From: Aliidiomarina sp.
GTDB lineage: Bacteria; Pseudomonadota; Gammaproteobacteria; Enterobacterales; Alteromonadaceae
NCBI RefSeq assembly: GCF_022565475.1
Contig: NZ_JAIUMR010000017.1
Span: 1 to 35,059 of the forward strand
Direction of reading: 5' to 3'
DNA length: 35,059 nucleotides
The notes under the pieces were generated by a model, which was not told the DNA's origin, made no database searches, and saw only the letters and a program-made list of their open reading frames with translations. Positions 16,928 to 24,127 of this stretch are shown piece after piece. The stretch's first letter is position 1; each line of letters begins with the position of its first letter. The translations under genes and the position numbers were made by a program.

Positions 16928-17041
16928 AAGCTCACGGTTTGTTTAGGGGAACAACCGTTACGTGCACCCCAGGGAAACTAGGAGAGAGATTAGCGCCCCT
17001 GGGTGACAGTTTAATGACAGTCACGTCAATCTAAAAAATAA
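16928..17041 (-). other. Structured 3' untranslated region of ahpD
   Basis: Between the ahpD stop and the terminator, two further imperfect hairpins occur: CACCC(C)AGGG with CCCTGGGTG (16965-16974/16997-17005) and CGGTT(T)GTT with AACAACCG (16935-16943/16950-16957). Each has a single bulged base. The arrangement of three stems with a terminal T-run resembles a 3'-derived small RNA. I saw no clear internal promoter. Confidence 0.4.
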
Positions 17042-17569
17042 CTAAGCGATTGAGCGAGCCGTGCGCGCAGCATTCAATACCGCCGCTAACTTGATTGAGG
17101 TTTGAATCGCTTGGGCGGACACACCATGCTTTACAAGCACGCCCACATGCGAATCAATACACATACCACAACCGTTCAATGCAGAAACTGCTAATGAAAA
17201 TAATTCAAAGTCAGCTTTCTCGACACCTGGATTCGCCATGGCATTCATGCGCAAACCCGCTGGCATTTTCGCAAACTGCTTGTCTGAACAAAGGTGAACA
17301 AAGCGATAGTAAATGTTGTTCATCGCCATAAGGGTCGCGGCGATTTTAGCGGCAGCAAAGACGTTTGCTTCTACTTTGCCTTCCGCTTCTGCTTCAACTG
17401 CAGCGATGAGCTCTTTGTCATCCATTGCGTAAACCAATGATAATGCAGTGCCGTAAAATTGGTCGGCGGTTAGACCTGAAGAGTCCACGTTACCGAACAG
17501 GTTAGACAGGTTAAGCTTGGTATCTTTACCGTGATCACCAAGAAGTTGTTTGTAATCTGCAATCGTCAT
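17042..17569 (-). CDS. ahpD: Alkyl hydroperoxide reductase AhpD (carboxymuconolactone decarboxylase fold)
   Basis: This 175-residue protein is AhpD, a thiol peroxidase partner that recycles AhpC. The catalytic EXXXXXXXXXXXCXXCXXXH signature is visible as FELFSLAVSALNGCGMCIDSH, giving Cys134, Cys137 and His141, with Glu122 as the family's acidic residue. Length is equal to characterised AhpD proteins (about 175-177). TGGAGG lies just before the ATG. It is cotranscribed with ahpC, which is 81 bp upstream with a small hairpin between. No ahpF is present, so electrons probably come from a lipoamide-type system, by analogy with mycobacterial AhpC/AhpD. Confidence 0.95.
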   Translation of the reverse strand: MTIADYKQLLGDHGKDTKLNLSNLFGNVDSSGLTADQFYGTALSLVYAMDDKELIAAVEAEAEGKVEANVFAAAKIAATLMAMNNIYYRFVHLCSDKQFAKMPAGLRMNAMANPGVEKADFELFSLAVSALNGCGMCIDSHVGVLVKHGVSAQAIQTSIKLAAVLNAARTARSIA

Positions 17570-17605
17570 GTTGCCTCCAGGACGGAAATTCTGATTCTTA
17601 ATGAA

Positions 17606-17625
17606 AGGGCAGCTCGTGCTGCCCT
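17606..17625 (-). other. Intercistronic hairpin between ahpC and ahpD
   Basis: A perfect 8-bp stem AGGGCAGC/GCTGCCCT with a four-base loop lies between the ahpC stop and the ahpD ribosome binding site. On the minus strand it is followed only by TTTCATT, so it is at best a leaky terminator or an mRNA-stabilising element that could set ahpC above ahpD. Confidence 0.6.
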
Positions 17626-17650
17626 CACAGGTTACTCTGTGCGGAAACGC

Positions 17651-18199
17651 TTACAGAGTGTCGCCACCTAAGGGACGGTTACAAGGGCACAACTCATCGG
17701 TTTGCAAGCCGTCTAAAATGCGCAGGATTTCTGCTGGGTTACGGCCAACGTTCAACGCGTTCACAGAAACGTGCTGGATAACGTTGTGTGGGTCAACGAT
17801 GAAAGTTGCGCGCAGGGCAACGCTTTCAGCTTTGTCACGAACACCTAAACCGTCAACCAATACGCCTGAAGTGTCAGCGAATGAGTACTGATTCAAACCA
17901 TTCAGGTCTGGGTGCTCACGGCGCCATGCTAATTTAACGAATTCGTTGTCAGTGCTACCACCAAGAACAACTGCATCGCGGTCAGCAAATTCTTCGTTCA
18001 ATTTAGCAAACTCAACGATTTCGGTTGGGCAAACGAACGTGAAATCTTTTGGATAGAAGAAGATAACTTTCCACTTACCTTCGAAGCTGTCTTGCGTGAT
18101 GGTTTCAAATGCACTCACGCCATTTTCTTCTGGCATGTTGAAGCCAGGCTTCGCTGCGACTACAGAAAATTCAGGTAATTTATCACCGATAGTTAACAT
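17651..18199 (-). CDS. ahpC: Peroxiredoxin AhpC
   Basis: This 182-residue protein is a typical 2-Cys peroxiredoxin of the AhpC group. The peroxidatic cysteine is Cys57 in FTFVCPTEIVEF. The C-terminal motif DELCPCNRPLGGDTL contains the resolving cysteine, with two cysteines (171 and 173) rather than the single one of enteric AhpC. It reduces hydrogen and organic peroxides in the cytosol. GGAG precedes the ATG. It is divergent from oxyR and followed by ahpD, so induction by OxyR is likely. The pairing with AhpD instead of AhpF resembles the actinobacterial-type system. Confidence 0.96.
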   Translation of the reverse strand: MLTIGDKLPEFSVVAAKPGFNMPEENGVSAFETITQDSFEGKWKVIFFYPKDFTFVCPTEIVEFAKLNEEFADRDAVVLGGSTDNEFVKLAWRREHPDLNGLNQYSFADTSGVLVDGLGVRDKAESVALRATFIVDPHNVIQHVSVNALNVGRNPAEILRILDGLQTDELCPCNRPLGGDTL

Positions 18200-18314
18200 T
18201 TAAATTTCTCCATAATTTTAATTTAGAACCTAATCAAAAGCTCTTACCGTTGACTAGGACTGCTGCAAACTCACGACGTATGTTAGGCAATAATTTTCAT
18301 TGGTGAAAACGAAT

Positions 18315-18353
18315 AAAAGCTATTACTATAATCGAATAATCTGATTAGCTTTT
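18315..18353. promoter_or_regulatory. Candidate OxyR-binding dyad in the ahpC-oxyR intergenic region
   Basis: An inverted repeat AAAAGCTATT (18315-18324) and ATTAGCTTTT (18344-18353) is centred at about 18334 in AT-rich sequence, 11 bp before the oxyR ATG. It contains ATAG/CTAT-like quarter sites as in OxyR operators. A third AAAAGCT occurs near 18235 on the ahpC side. The site would suit autoregulation of oxyR and activation of ahpC, but the match to the E. coli motif is only partial. Confidence 0.4.
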
Positions 18354-18364
18354 GGTGAACGACA

Positions 18365-19279
18365 ATGAGCAAGTTACCTAGTTTAAAAAACCTGACCTAT
18401 CTACTCGCACTGCATCAGCATCAAAACTTCAATCGTGCTGCGCAAGCCTGCTTTGTGAGTCAGTCGACATTAAGTAGCGGCATTCAAAACCTTGAAGAAC
18501 AATTGGGCTGCCAATTGATTGAGCGCGATCACAAGTCATTTTTATTTACCGGCATGGGCGAAGAAGTGGTGGAGCGGGCACGAGAAATCCTGACCCATAC
18601 TGAAGAGCTGGTGAACTTTGCCCAAAGCCAAGGCAATATCATGGAAGGACCTTTGCGGATTGGCTGCATTCCGACCATTGGACCCTTTATTCTTGGCCCA
18701 TTAAGCAAGGCGTTGAAACAGAACTATCCAAAGCTAAGCTTGTATATTCGCGAGGACACCACCCATCAGCTCATGAATTTATTGCGTGATGGCGATCTCG
18801 ATGTACTCATTCTTGCCTTACCAGTTGATTTGCAAGGCAACCAGCAGTGGGTTGTTGGCAAAGACCCATTCAAAATGGCGCTGGTACCTGAGTTAGCCAA
18901 GCTTGCTGGAGAACCGGTGGATTACAACAAACTGCCGAATAAGAGTATTTTCCTCCTCGAAAAGGAACACTGCATGACAGGGCATGCGGTCACCGCTTGT
19001 CGTCTCGGTAACAAAGATAAGATTAATCCGTTCACCGCGTCGAGTTTGCATAGCTTGATTCAAATGGCCGAGGCCTTACAAGGCGCCACCTTTGTACCAC
19101 AAATGGCAATTGACGCGGGGATACTCAACGGTAGTGATTTAATCATTACCGAACCCGGCGATGGTGAAGCATACCGTGAGATTGGTTTAGTCTTTCGACC
19201 GACCACGAGCCGCCGCCAGACTTTCCGTAAATTGGCCGAAGTGCTAGCGGAATTTTTGCCCATTTCGACATTAAACTAG
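18365..19279 (+). CDS. oxyR: Hydrogen peroxide-sensing LysR-type regulator OxyR
   Basis: This 304-residue protein is a LysR-family regulator with an N-terminal winged HTH (about residues 4-62, FNRAAQACFVSQSTLSSGIQ) and a LysR substrate-binding domain. It carries Cys203 and Cys212 in EHCMTGHAVTACRL, the same nine-residue spacing as the redox-active Cys199/Cys208 pair of E. coli OxyR. That spacing distinguishes OxyR from other LysR proteins. It senses peroxide by forming this disulfide and then activates antioxidant genes. The divergent ahpC gene is the obvious local target. The ribosome binding site is weak (GGTG). Confidence 0.95.
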   Translation: MSKLPSLKNLTYLLALHQHQNFNRAAQACFVSQSTLSSGIQNLEEQLGCQLIERDHKSFLFTGMGEEVVERAREILTHTEELVNFAQSQGNIMEGPLRIGCIPTIGPFILGPLSKALKQNYPKLSLYIREDTTHQLMNLLRDGDLDVLILALPVDLQGNQQWVVGKDPFKMALVPELAKLAGEPVDYNKLPNKSIFLLEKEHCMTGHAVTACRLGNKDKINPFTASSLHSLIQMAEALQGATFVPQMAIDAGILNGSDLIITEPGDGEAYREIGLVFRPTTSRRQTFRKLAEVLAEFLPISTLN

Positions 19280-19292
19280 TCGTGTTAAGCAT

Positions 19293-19409
19293 ATGACAGT
19301 CATCGTACGGAGTTATCCGTTAATCGAGTTTTTGGCGGTCACACTGATCGCCACACTCATTTCTGTGGTATTTAACTATACTCATAACGCTGTAATTGCG
19401 AGTTTTTAA
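19293..19409 (+). CDS. Possible 38-residue single-span membrane peptide downstream of oxyR
   Basis: An uninterrupted ATG-to-TAA frame begins 13 bp after the oxyR stop and encodes 38 residues: a short MTVIVRSYPLIEF start, a hydrophobic stretch LAVTLIATLISVVF and a short polar tail. That is the composition of a single membrane helix. There is no good ribosome binding site, so translation could depend on coupling to oxyR. A hairpin GGCGGTCA/TGATCGCC with a three-base loop lies within it (19334-19352), and a weak terminator follows. It could be chance; I recognise no family. Confidence 0.35.
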   Translation: MTVIVRSYPLIEFLAVTLIATLISVVFNYTHNAVIASF

Positions 19410-19411
19410 GC

Positions 19412-19441
19412 AAACTCAGTTCCGATTGAGCTTTGTTTTTT
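19412..19441 (+). terminator. Probable weak terminator after oxyR
   Basis: AAACTCA pairs with TTGAGCTTT with one bulged C, and a run of six T follows (19436-19441). The stem is short, so it may be leaky. Confidence 0.4.
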
Positions 19442-19459
19442 GTCTGTCCAGCACAGACA
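19441..19459 (+). other. Leader hairpin upstream of the PQQ-dependent dehydrogenase gene
   Basis: A perfect 7-bp stem TGTCTGT/ACAGACA with a CCAGC loop lies about 27 bp before the ATG of the sugar dehydrogenase gene. It could be an operator or an mRNA structure; nothing decides between these. Confidence 0.45.
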
Positions 19460-19485
19460 CCCACTAACAGAGGAGTTACTTCACG

Positions 19486-20634
19486 ATGCAACGAACCACT
19501 ATCAGTTTAGCTTTTGCGATGGCATTCGGAGGCAGTGCAGTTTTAGCAGCTCCAGCAGAAGCAAGTACGATTGAAACCCGTTGGACCAACGTTGAAGTAG
19601 AAACCGTTGCTGAGGGCCTCGTTCGTCCTTGGGGCATAGCTTTTATCGGTGACGGCCGCATGCTGGTCACCGAGTTGCCGGGACGCTTACGTATCGTTGA
19701 AGCCGACGGCACGCTCGGCGATCCCATTGAAGGTTTGCCAGAAGTTCGCGTGCGTAACCAAGGCGGTTTGTTAGACGTTACGCTTGCGCCTGACTTTGCT
19801 GAAACTCAACGCATTTATATTTCGTGGTCAGAGCCTGATGCGCCGGGCAGTAATGTGACCAGCACCGCCGTCGCACATGCGCGTTTGGCCGATGGCGCAT
19901 TACATGACTTTACCCGGATTTTTAGCGGCTATCCAAAAGTCGATGGTGGTCGTCACTACGGTGGCCGCATGGTGTTCACCCCAGACGGGCAACATCTGTA
20001 TGTCGGCTTAGGTGATCGTGGTCATCAAATGCTCGAATCACAAGACCTCGACAGCCATACCGGTACGTTAATTCGCATTCACCCCGATGGCTCAGTGCCA
20101 GCGGACAACCCTTATGTCAACACAGAAGGCGCGTTACCGGAGATCTGGTCTTACGGGCACCGCAATATTCAAGGCATCGACATTCAGCCCAGTACAGGTC
20201 TGGTCTGGGCGGTTGAACATGGTCCGCAAGGCGGTGACGAAGTGAATCAGCCGGAACCGGGTAAAAACTATGGCTGGCCGGTCATTACCCATGGCGAACA
20301 ATACGGTGGTGGGCAAATGGCCGAAACCGTGAGCTTCAAAAAAGACGGCATGGAATTACCTGTTTGGCATTGGACACCTTCGATCGCTGTCAGCGGGATG
20401 AATTTTTATGACGGTGATAAATTCCCAGCGTGGCAGGGCAATATTCTCGCCGGTGGTTTGCGTGGCCAGCAAGTCGCACGTTTAGAAGTGGATGGTGACC
20501 GCGTGATTCACCAAGAAGTCATGAACATGGATTACCGAATTCGCGAAGTGCGCGTCGGTCCTGACGGCTACATTTATTTGCTCACCGATAATCGTGACAA
20601 CGACAAAATCTTACGTTTAAAGCCAGCGGAATAA
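19486..20634 (+). CDS. PQQ-dependent aldose sugar dehydrogenase (Asd/YliI-like)
   Basis: This 382-residue secreted protein belongs to the soluble glucose/sorbosone dehydrogenase family with a six-bladed beta-propeller. A signal peptide runs to about residue 22-26 (AVLAAPAEAS). Family motifs include LVRPWGIAFIGDGRMLVTEL, YGGRMVFTPDGQHLYVGLGD, the catalytic-histidine region GHRNIQGIDIQPSTG and EHGPQGGDEVN. Length and motifs match E. coli YliI, which oxidises aldose sugars with pyrroloquinoline quinone and Ca2+ in the periplasm. A GAGGAG ribosome binding site is present. Three bases after its stop comes a PqqU-like TonB receptor. The holoenzyme therefore probably depends on PQQ captured from outside. 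Confidence 0.92.
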   Translation: MQRTTISLAFAMAFGGSAVLAAPAEASTIETRWTNVEVETVAEGLVRPWGIAFIGDGRMLVTELPGRLRIVEADGTLGDPIEGLPEVRVRNQGGLLDVTLAPDFAETQRIYISWSEPDAPGSNVTSTAVAHARLADGALHDFTRIFSGYPKVDGGRHYGGRMVFTPDGQHLYVGLGDRGHQMLESQDLDSHTGTLIRIHPDGSVPADNPYVNTEGALPEIWSYGHRNIQGIDIQPSTGLVWAVEHGPQGGDEVNQPEPGKNYGWPVITHGEQYGGGQMAETVSFKKDGMELPVWHWTPSIAVSGMNFYDGDKFPAWQGNILAGGLRGQQVARLEVDGDRVIHQEVMNMDYRIREVRVGPDGYIYLLTDNRDNDKILRLKPAE

Positions 20635-20637
20635 ACC

Positions 20638-22722
20638 ATGGCTAAGTTGTACCCAACAAGGTTCGTCGTCATGACGAGCCTTTTTCTCTCGCCGTCATTG
20701 TTCACCACCCTTAACGTTGTGGCCGAAGAAACTTCCGCTACCGAGGACGTCATTGTGGTGACCGCAACACGCAGTGAACGTCCTTGGCTATCCACACCTG
20801 CAAGTATTGAACGCATTTCGGTACAAGAGCAATTACCTGGCATGCGCACCGATGCCGCCGAGTTACTCATCGGTATCGCGGGCGTGCAGGTCGATACTCG
20901 CTATAACTTCGCTCAAGACACGCGCATTACCTTGCGTGGCTTTGGTGCGAGGGCTGCGTTTGGGGTTCGTGGCGTGCGATTACGCTTAGACGGTATTCCA
21001 CTGTCAATGCCCGACGGGCAAGCACAAACCTCAAGTATTTTGCTTGACGAGCCGAGTCAGGTTGAAGTGCTGCGTGGGCCTTTCGCTGCGGTTTACGGCA
21101 ACTCGGCTGGTGGCGTCATTGACTTACAGAGCGAGCGACCACGTGAATCTCAGCTTAGCGCCAATTTAAGTGCGGGTAGCAGTGCCCGTGAGCGTCAACA
21201 TCTGCGTGGCGTGATTGCTGATCAGGGGGAAACCGGTAGCACCTTGAGCTTCGATTATGCACGTTTTCGCACCGATGGTGATCGCCCCAATAGTGCTGTT
21301 GAGCGCGACCAATGGGCATTACGCGCTTTTCATACCTTTAGCGATGGTATGGAACTCATTCTTAGAGTCGATGATAACGACGCGCCTTATTTGGGCGATC
21401 CACTTGCGCTTAGCCCTGGACAATGGCGCGAAGATCCACGCCAAATTGCTTCGCAAGCGGAAACCTTTGCAACCCGAAAGTCTATTCGTCATCGTCAGCA
21501 ATCATTGACCCTCCGACAGCGCTCAAGCGCAATGGCGCACCTAGCCAGTTGGCAAGTTAACGCATGGCGCGGAAAGCGTGAAATTGAACAGTACCTAGCC
21601 TTTCCCGGCAGTGCGATTACGCAAGCGGGCGGTGTCGTCGATTTAGCTCGCAGTTTCACTGGCGTGAATGCCGAAACCACTTGGCAAGCGCGCAGAAACT
21701 GGCGCGTGACCACAGCGTTGGACTATGAAAAACAAACAGACGAACGCCGTGGCTTTGTGAATGATTTTGGCCAACGCGGTGATTTACGTCGTGACGAAAC
21801 TGGCACCGTCGAAAGTCTTGATGGCTCCGTCATCAGTGACCTGCAAGTCAACGAGCGAGTCGCTTGGGTGACTGGCGTGCGCTACAGCAATCTCGATTTT
21901 GCTGTTGTTGATCGTTTTATTGTCGAGGGCAACCCGGATGATAGCGGCGCAGTGCGTTATACCGAGTTTGCTTGGAGTACAGGGCTAAGTTACGCCATTT
22001 CACCACAATTAAGCGCATTTATAGCCACTGGTGAAGGCTTTGAAACACCGACCCTCACCGAAATGGCGTATCAGAATGAAGGAACCGGCCTCAATACCGA
22101 TTTACGCGCAGCGAAACTTGAGCAACACGAAGTCGGCTTGAAATGGCTCAGCGCTACAGTGCAAGGGCAAGTCACCGTCTTTCAAATCAATACCCGCGAC
22201 GACTTGGTTGTCGACCAAAGTTTGGATGGTCGTACAACCTATCGCAATGCTGCGCGTACCGAACGTGAAGGACTAGAAATTAGTGGCATTTGGCGTTTTG
22301 CCCAAGACTGGAGCTTGCGCACGAGTTACACTTATTTAAACGCCAACTATGGCGGTAGCGAAGTGACCAGCGCGGGTAACCGGCTACCCGGTCTTGCCCA
22401 ACATGAACTGTTTCAACAGCTCGAGTGGCGGCCACTTGGCAGTGAAAGGCTGGAGTTGCTGGTGAATGCTCGTTATCGTTCAAACATAGCCACCAATGAT
22501 GCAAACAGTGAGTTTGCGCCCAGCGCCACGGTGTGGAACGCAGCCGTGCGCAGTGACTTCGTCGTTGATAACTGGCGCGTCCAACCTTGGTTACGCCTTG
22601 AGAACCTCACCGACAAAACCTACGTGGGTTCAGTGGTGGTTAACCAAGGGAATGGCCGGTCGTTTGAACCAGCACCGGGACGGATTTGGATGGCAGGTGT
22701 CACTGTTACTCGTCGCTTTTAG
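20638..22722 (+). CDS. pqqU: TonB-dependent outer-membrane receptor, PqqU (YncD)-like PQQ importer
   Basis: This 694-residue protein is a TonB-dependent receptor. It has a signal peptide ending near VVAEE, a TonB box (DVIVVTATR), a plug domain (about 50-160: RITLRGFGARAAFGVRGVRL, DGIPLSMPDGQ, VEVLRGPFAAVYGNSAGGVI) and a 22-strand barrel ending in Phe. From memory it parallels E. coli YncD/PqqU along its length, for example RKSIRHRQ, RGDLRRDE, GDDSG-like NPDDSGAVRY, GEGFETPTLTEMAYQ and the end DKTYVGSVVVNQGNGRSFEPAPGR. PqqU imports the redox cofactor PQQ. It follows the PQQ dehydrogenase gene by 3 bp, and the context independently supports PQQ as substrate. Its stop overlaps the stop of the opposite gene. 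Confidence 0.88.
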   Translation: MAKLYPTRFVVMTSLFLSPSLFTTLNVVAEETSATEDVIVVTATRSERPWLSTPASIERISVQEQLPGMRTDAAELLIGIAGVQVDTRYNFAQDTRITLRGFGARAAFGVRGVRLRLDGIPLSMPDGQAQTSSILLDEPSQVEVLRGPFAAVYGNSAGGVIDLQSERPRESQLSANLSAGSSARERQHLRGVIADQGETGSTLSFDYARFRTDGDRPNSAVERDQWALRAFHTFSDGMELILRVDDNDAPYLGDPLALSPGQWREDPRQIASQAETFATRKSIRHRQQSLTLRQRSSAMAHLASWQVNAWRGKREIEQYLAFPGSAITQAGGVVDLARSFTGVNAETTWQARRNWRVTTALDYEKQTDERRGFVNDFGQRGDLRRDETGTVESLDGSVISDLQVNERVAWVTGVRYSNLDFAVVDRFIVEGNPDDSGAVRYTEFAWSTGLSYAISPQLSAFIATGEGFETPTLTEMAYQNEGTGLNTDLRAAKLEQHEVGLKWLSATVQGQVTVFQINTRDDLVVDQSLDGRTTYRNAARTEREGLEISGIWRFAQDWSLRTSYTYLNANYGGSEVTSAGNRLPGLAQHELFQQLEWRPLGSERLELLVNARYRSNIATNDANSEFAPSATVWNAAVRSDFVVDNWRVQPWLRLENLTDKTYVGSVVVNQGNGRSFEPAPGRIWMAGVTVTRRF

Positions 22723-24107
22723 TCGTTTTCGCCCTCTAACCAGCGATACAAGGTACGACGGGTGACACCAAGAATATCGGCGGCTTTGCGTTTATTACCG
22801 CCGGTTTCTCGCAGAACATACTGGACATAGTCTTGCTGCACTTCGCTGAGTGTGCGTAGCGGCTGAACGTCTTGTCCAGCTTGGTTGTCGTTGGCAACCT
22901 GCGGCGCAAGCTGTGGTGAAAGCTGCGATGCCGCCAAGCGCATGCGCTCAGGTAAATGCTCGGGTTCAATTACATCCTCTTGGCAAAACGTGACGGCGCG
23001 CTCAATGGCGTTTCGTAGCTCGCGAATGTTTCCCGGAAACGGATAGTGATAGATTAAGTCGAGCGTCGCTGGACTAAACTGACGTGCTGCACCTGACGCT
23101 TGGGTCAGCTCGGCAAGAATATGCTGCGCGAGCAGCTCGCGATCGTCACCACGCTCTCGCAAGGCTGGAATCTGCAACGTTAATGCTTCAAGTCGGTAAA
23201 ACAAGTCTTGCCGAAAGTCGCCATCGCTGACTCGCGTTTCCAGATCACGGTGAGTCGCAGCGATAATGCGTACATTGACCTGCACTTCTTGATCCGCACC
23301 GACCGGACGCATTGTCCCCTCTTGCAACACTCGTAATAGCTTAGCCTGCAACTCTAACGGCATTTCACCAATTTCGTCGAGCAACAAGGTACCACCATCG
23401 GCTTCTTTAAGCAGACCGGTACGAGCCTTTTGCGCACCCGTAAAAGCACCGGCGGCATGGCCGAAAAATTCACTTTCCATCAACTCTGTAGGAATTCCGG
23501 CGCAGTTCACCGCCAAAAATGGTTGGCTTACTCGTCCGCTTTCCGCATGAATAGCTTTTGCTACCAACTCTTTTCCGGTACCACTTTCACCTAACACCAA
23601 CACCGGCGCGTCAGTGGCCGCAACCTGTTGAATATTCTGGTAGAGCTGGCGCATAGCGCGGCTTTGACCAATCATGCCATGGAAGGTTTCAGCATGCTTT
23701 TGCTGACGTAATTGACTGACTTCCCGCTCAAGCCGACGATGCTTCAACAAGCGCTGAATGGTCAATAACAAATGCTCCATGTCCAACGGCTTGGTCATAA
23801 AGTCATCCGCACCTTGTTTCAACGCGGCGACCGCCTGACTGACCGAACCAAATGCTGTGATTAACAACATTAAAGGCGCGGGTGACAATGACTTTACGTG
23901 CTTGACCAGGCTCATGCCGTCGGCGCCCGGAAGACGCAAATCACTGAGCACCAAATCCGGCTGCCAGCGCTCAATTTGTGGCCAAGCGTCTTCGACGGAG
24001 AGAAAGTGACGTACCCGAAAGCCTTCGGACTCCAGTTCTTCAACTAAGAGTTCGGCCAATCCGGGGTCGTCTTCGACGACAATAATGCGTTCATTCCAAT
24101 TCGCCAT
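22719..24107 (-). CDS. NtrC-family sigma-54-dependent response regulator
   Basis: This 462-residue protein has a receiver domain (residues about 7-120, phospho-acceptor in VLSDLRLPG, switch Lys in TKPLD), an AAA+ domain with Walker A GESGTGKE, the sigma-54 contact loop GAFTGA and Walker B LLLDEIGEMP, and a C-terminal Fis-type HTH (NKRKAADILGVTRRTLYRWL). It should activate sigma-54 promoters after phosphorylation. The ATG at 24107 is preferred because GGAG lies five bases upstream and it clears the kinase gene by 20 bp; a longer frame to 24164 overlaps the kinase. It pairs with the kinase upstream. A near-consensus sigma-54 promoter lies next to the operon at 25830-25846. Confidence 0.95.
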   Translation of the reverse strand: MANWNERIIVVEDDPGLAELLVEELESEGFRVRHFLSVEDAWPQIERWQPDLVLSDLRLPGADGMSLVKHVKSLSPAPLMLLITAFGSVSQAVAALKQGADDFMTKPLDMEHLLLTIQRLLKHRRLEREVSQLRQQKHAETFHGMIGQSRAMRQLYQNIQQVAATDAPVLVLGESGTGKELVAKAIHAESGRVSQPFLAVNCAGIPTELMESEFFGHAAGAFTGAQKARTGLLKEADGGTLLLDEIGEMPLELQAKLLRVLQEGTMRPVGADQEVQVNVRIIAATHRDLETRVSDGDFRQDLFYRLEALTLQIPALRERGDDRELLAQHILAELTQASGAARQFSPATLDLIYHYPFPGNIRELRNAIERAVTFCQEDVIEPEHLPERMRLAASQLSPQLAPQVANDNQAGQDVQPLRTLSEVQQDYVQYVLRETGGNKRKAADILGVTRRTLYRWLEGEND

Positions 24108-24127
24108 TTTCTCTCCAACGACACGTG

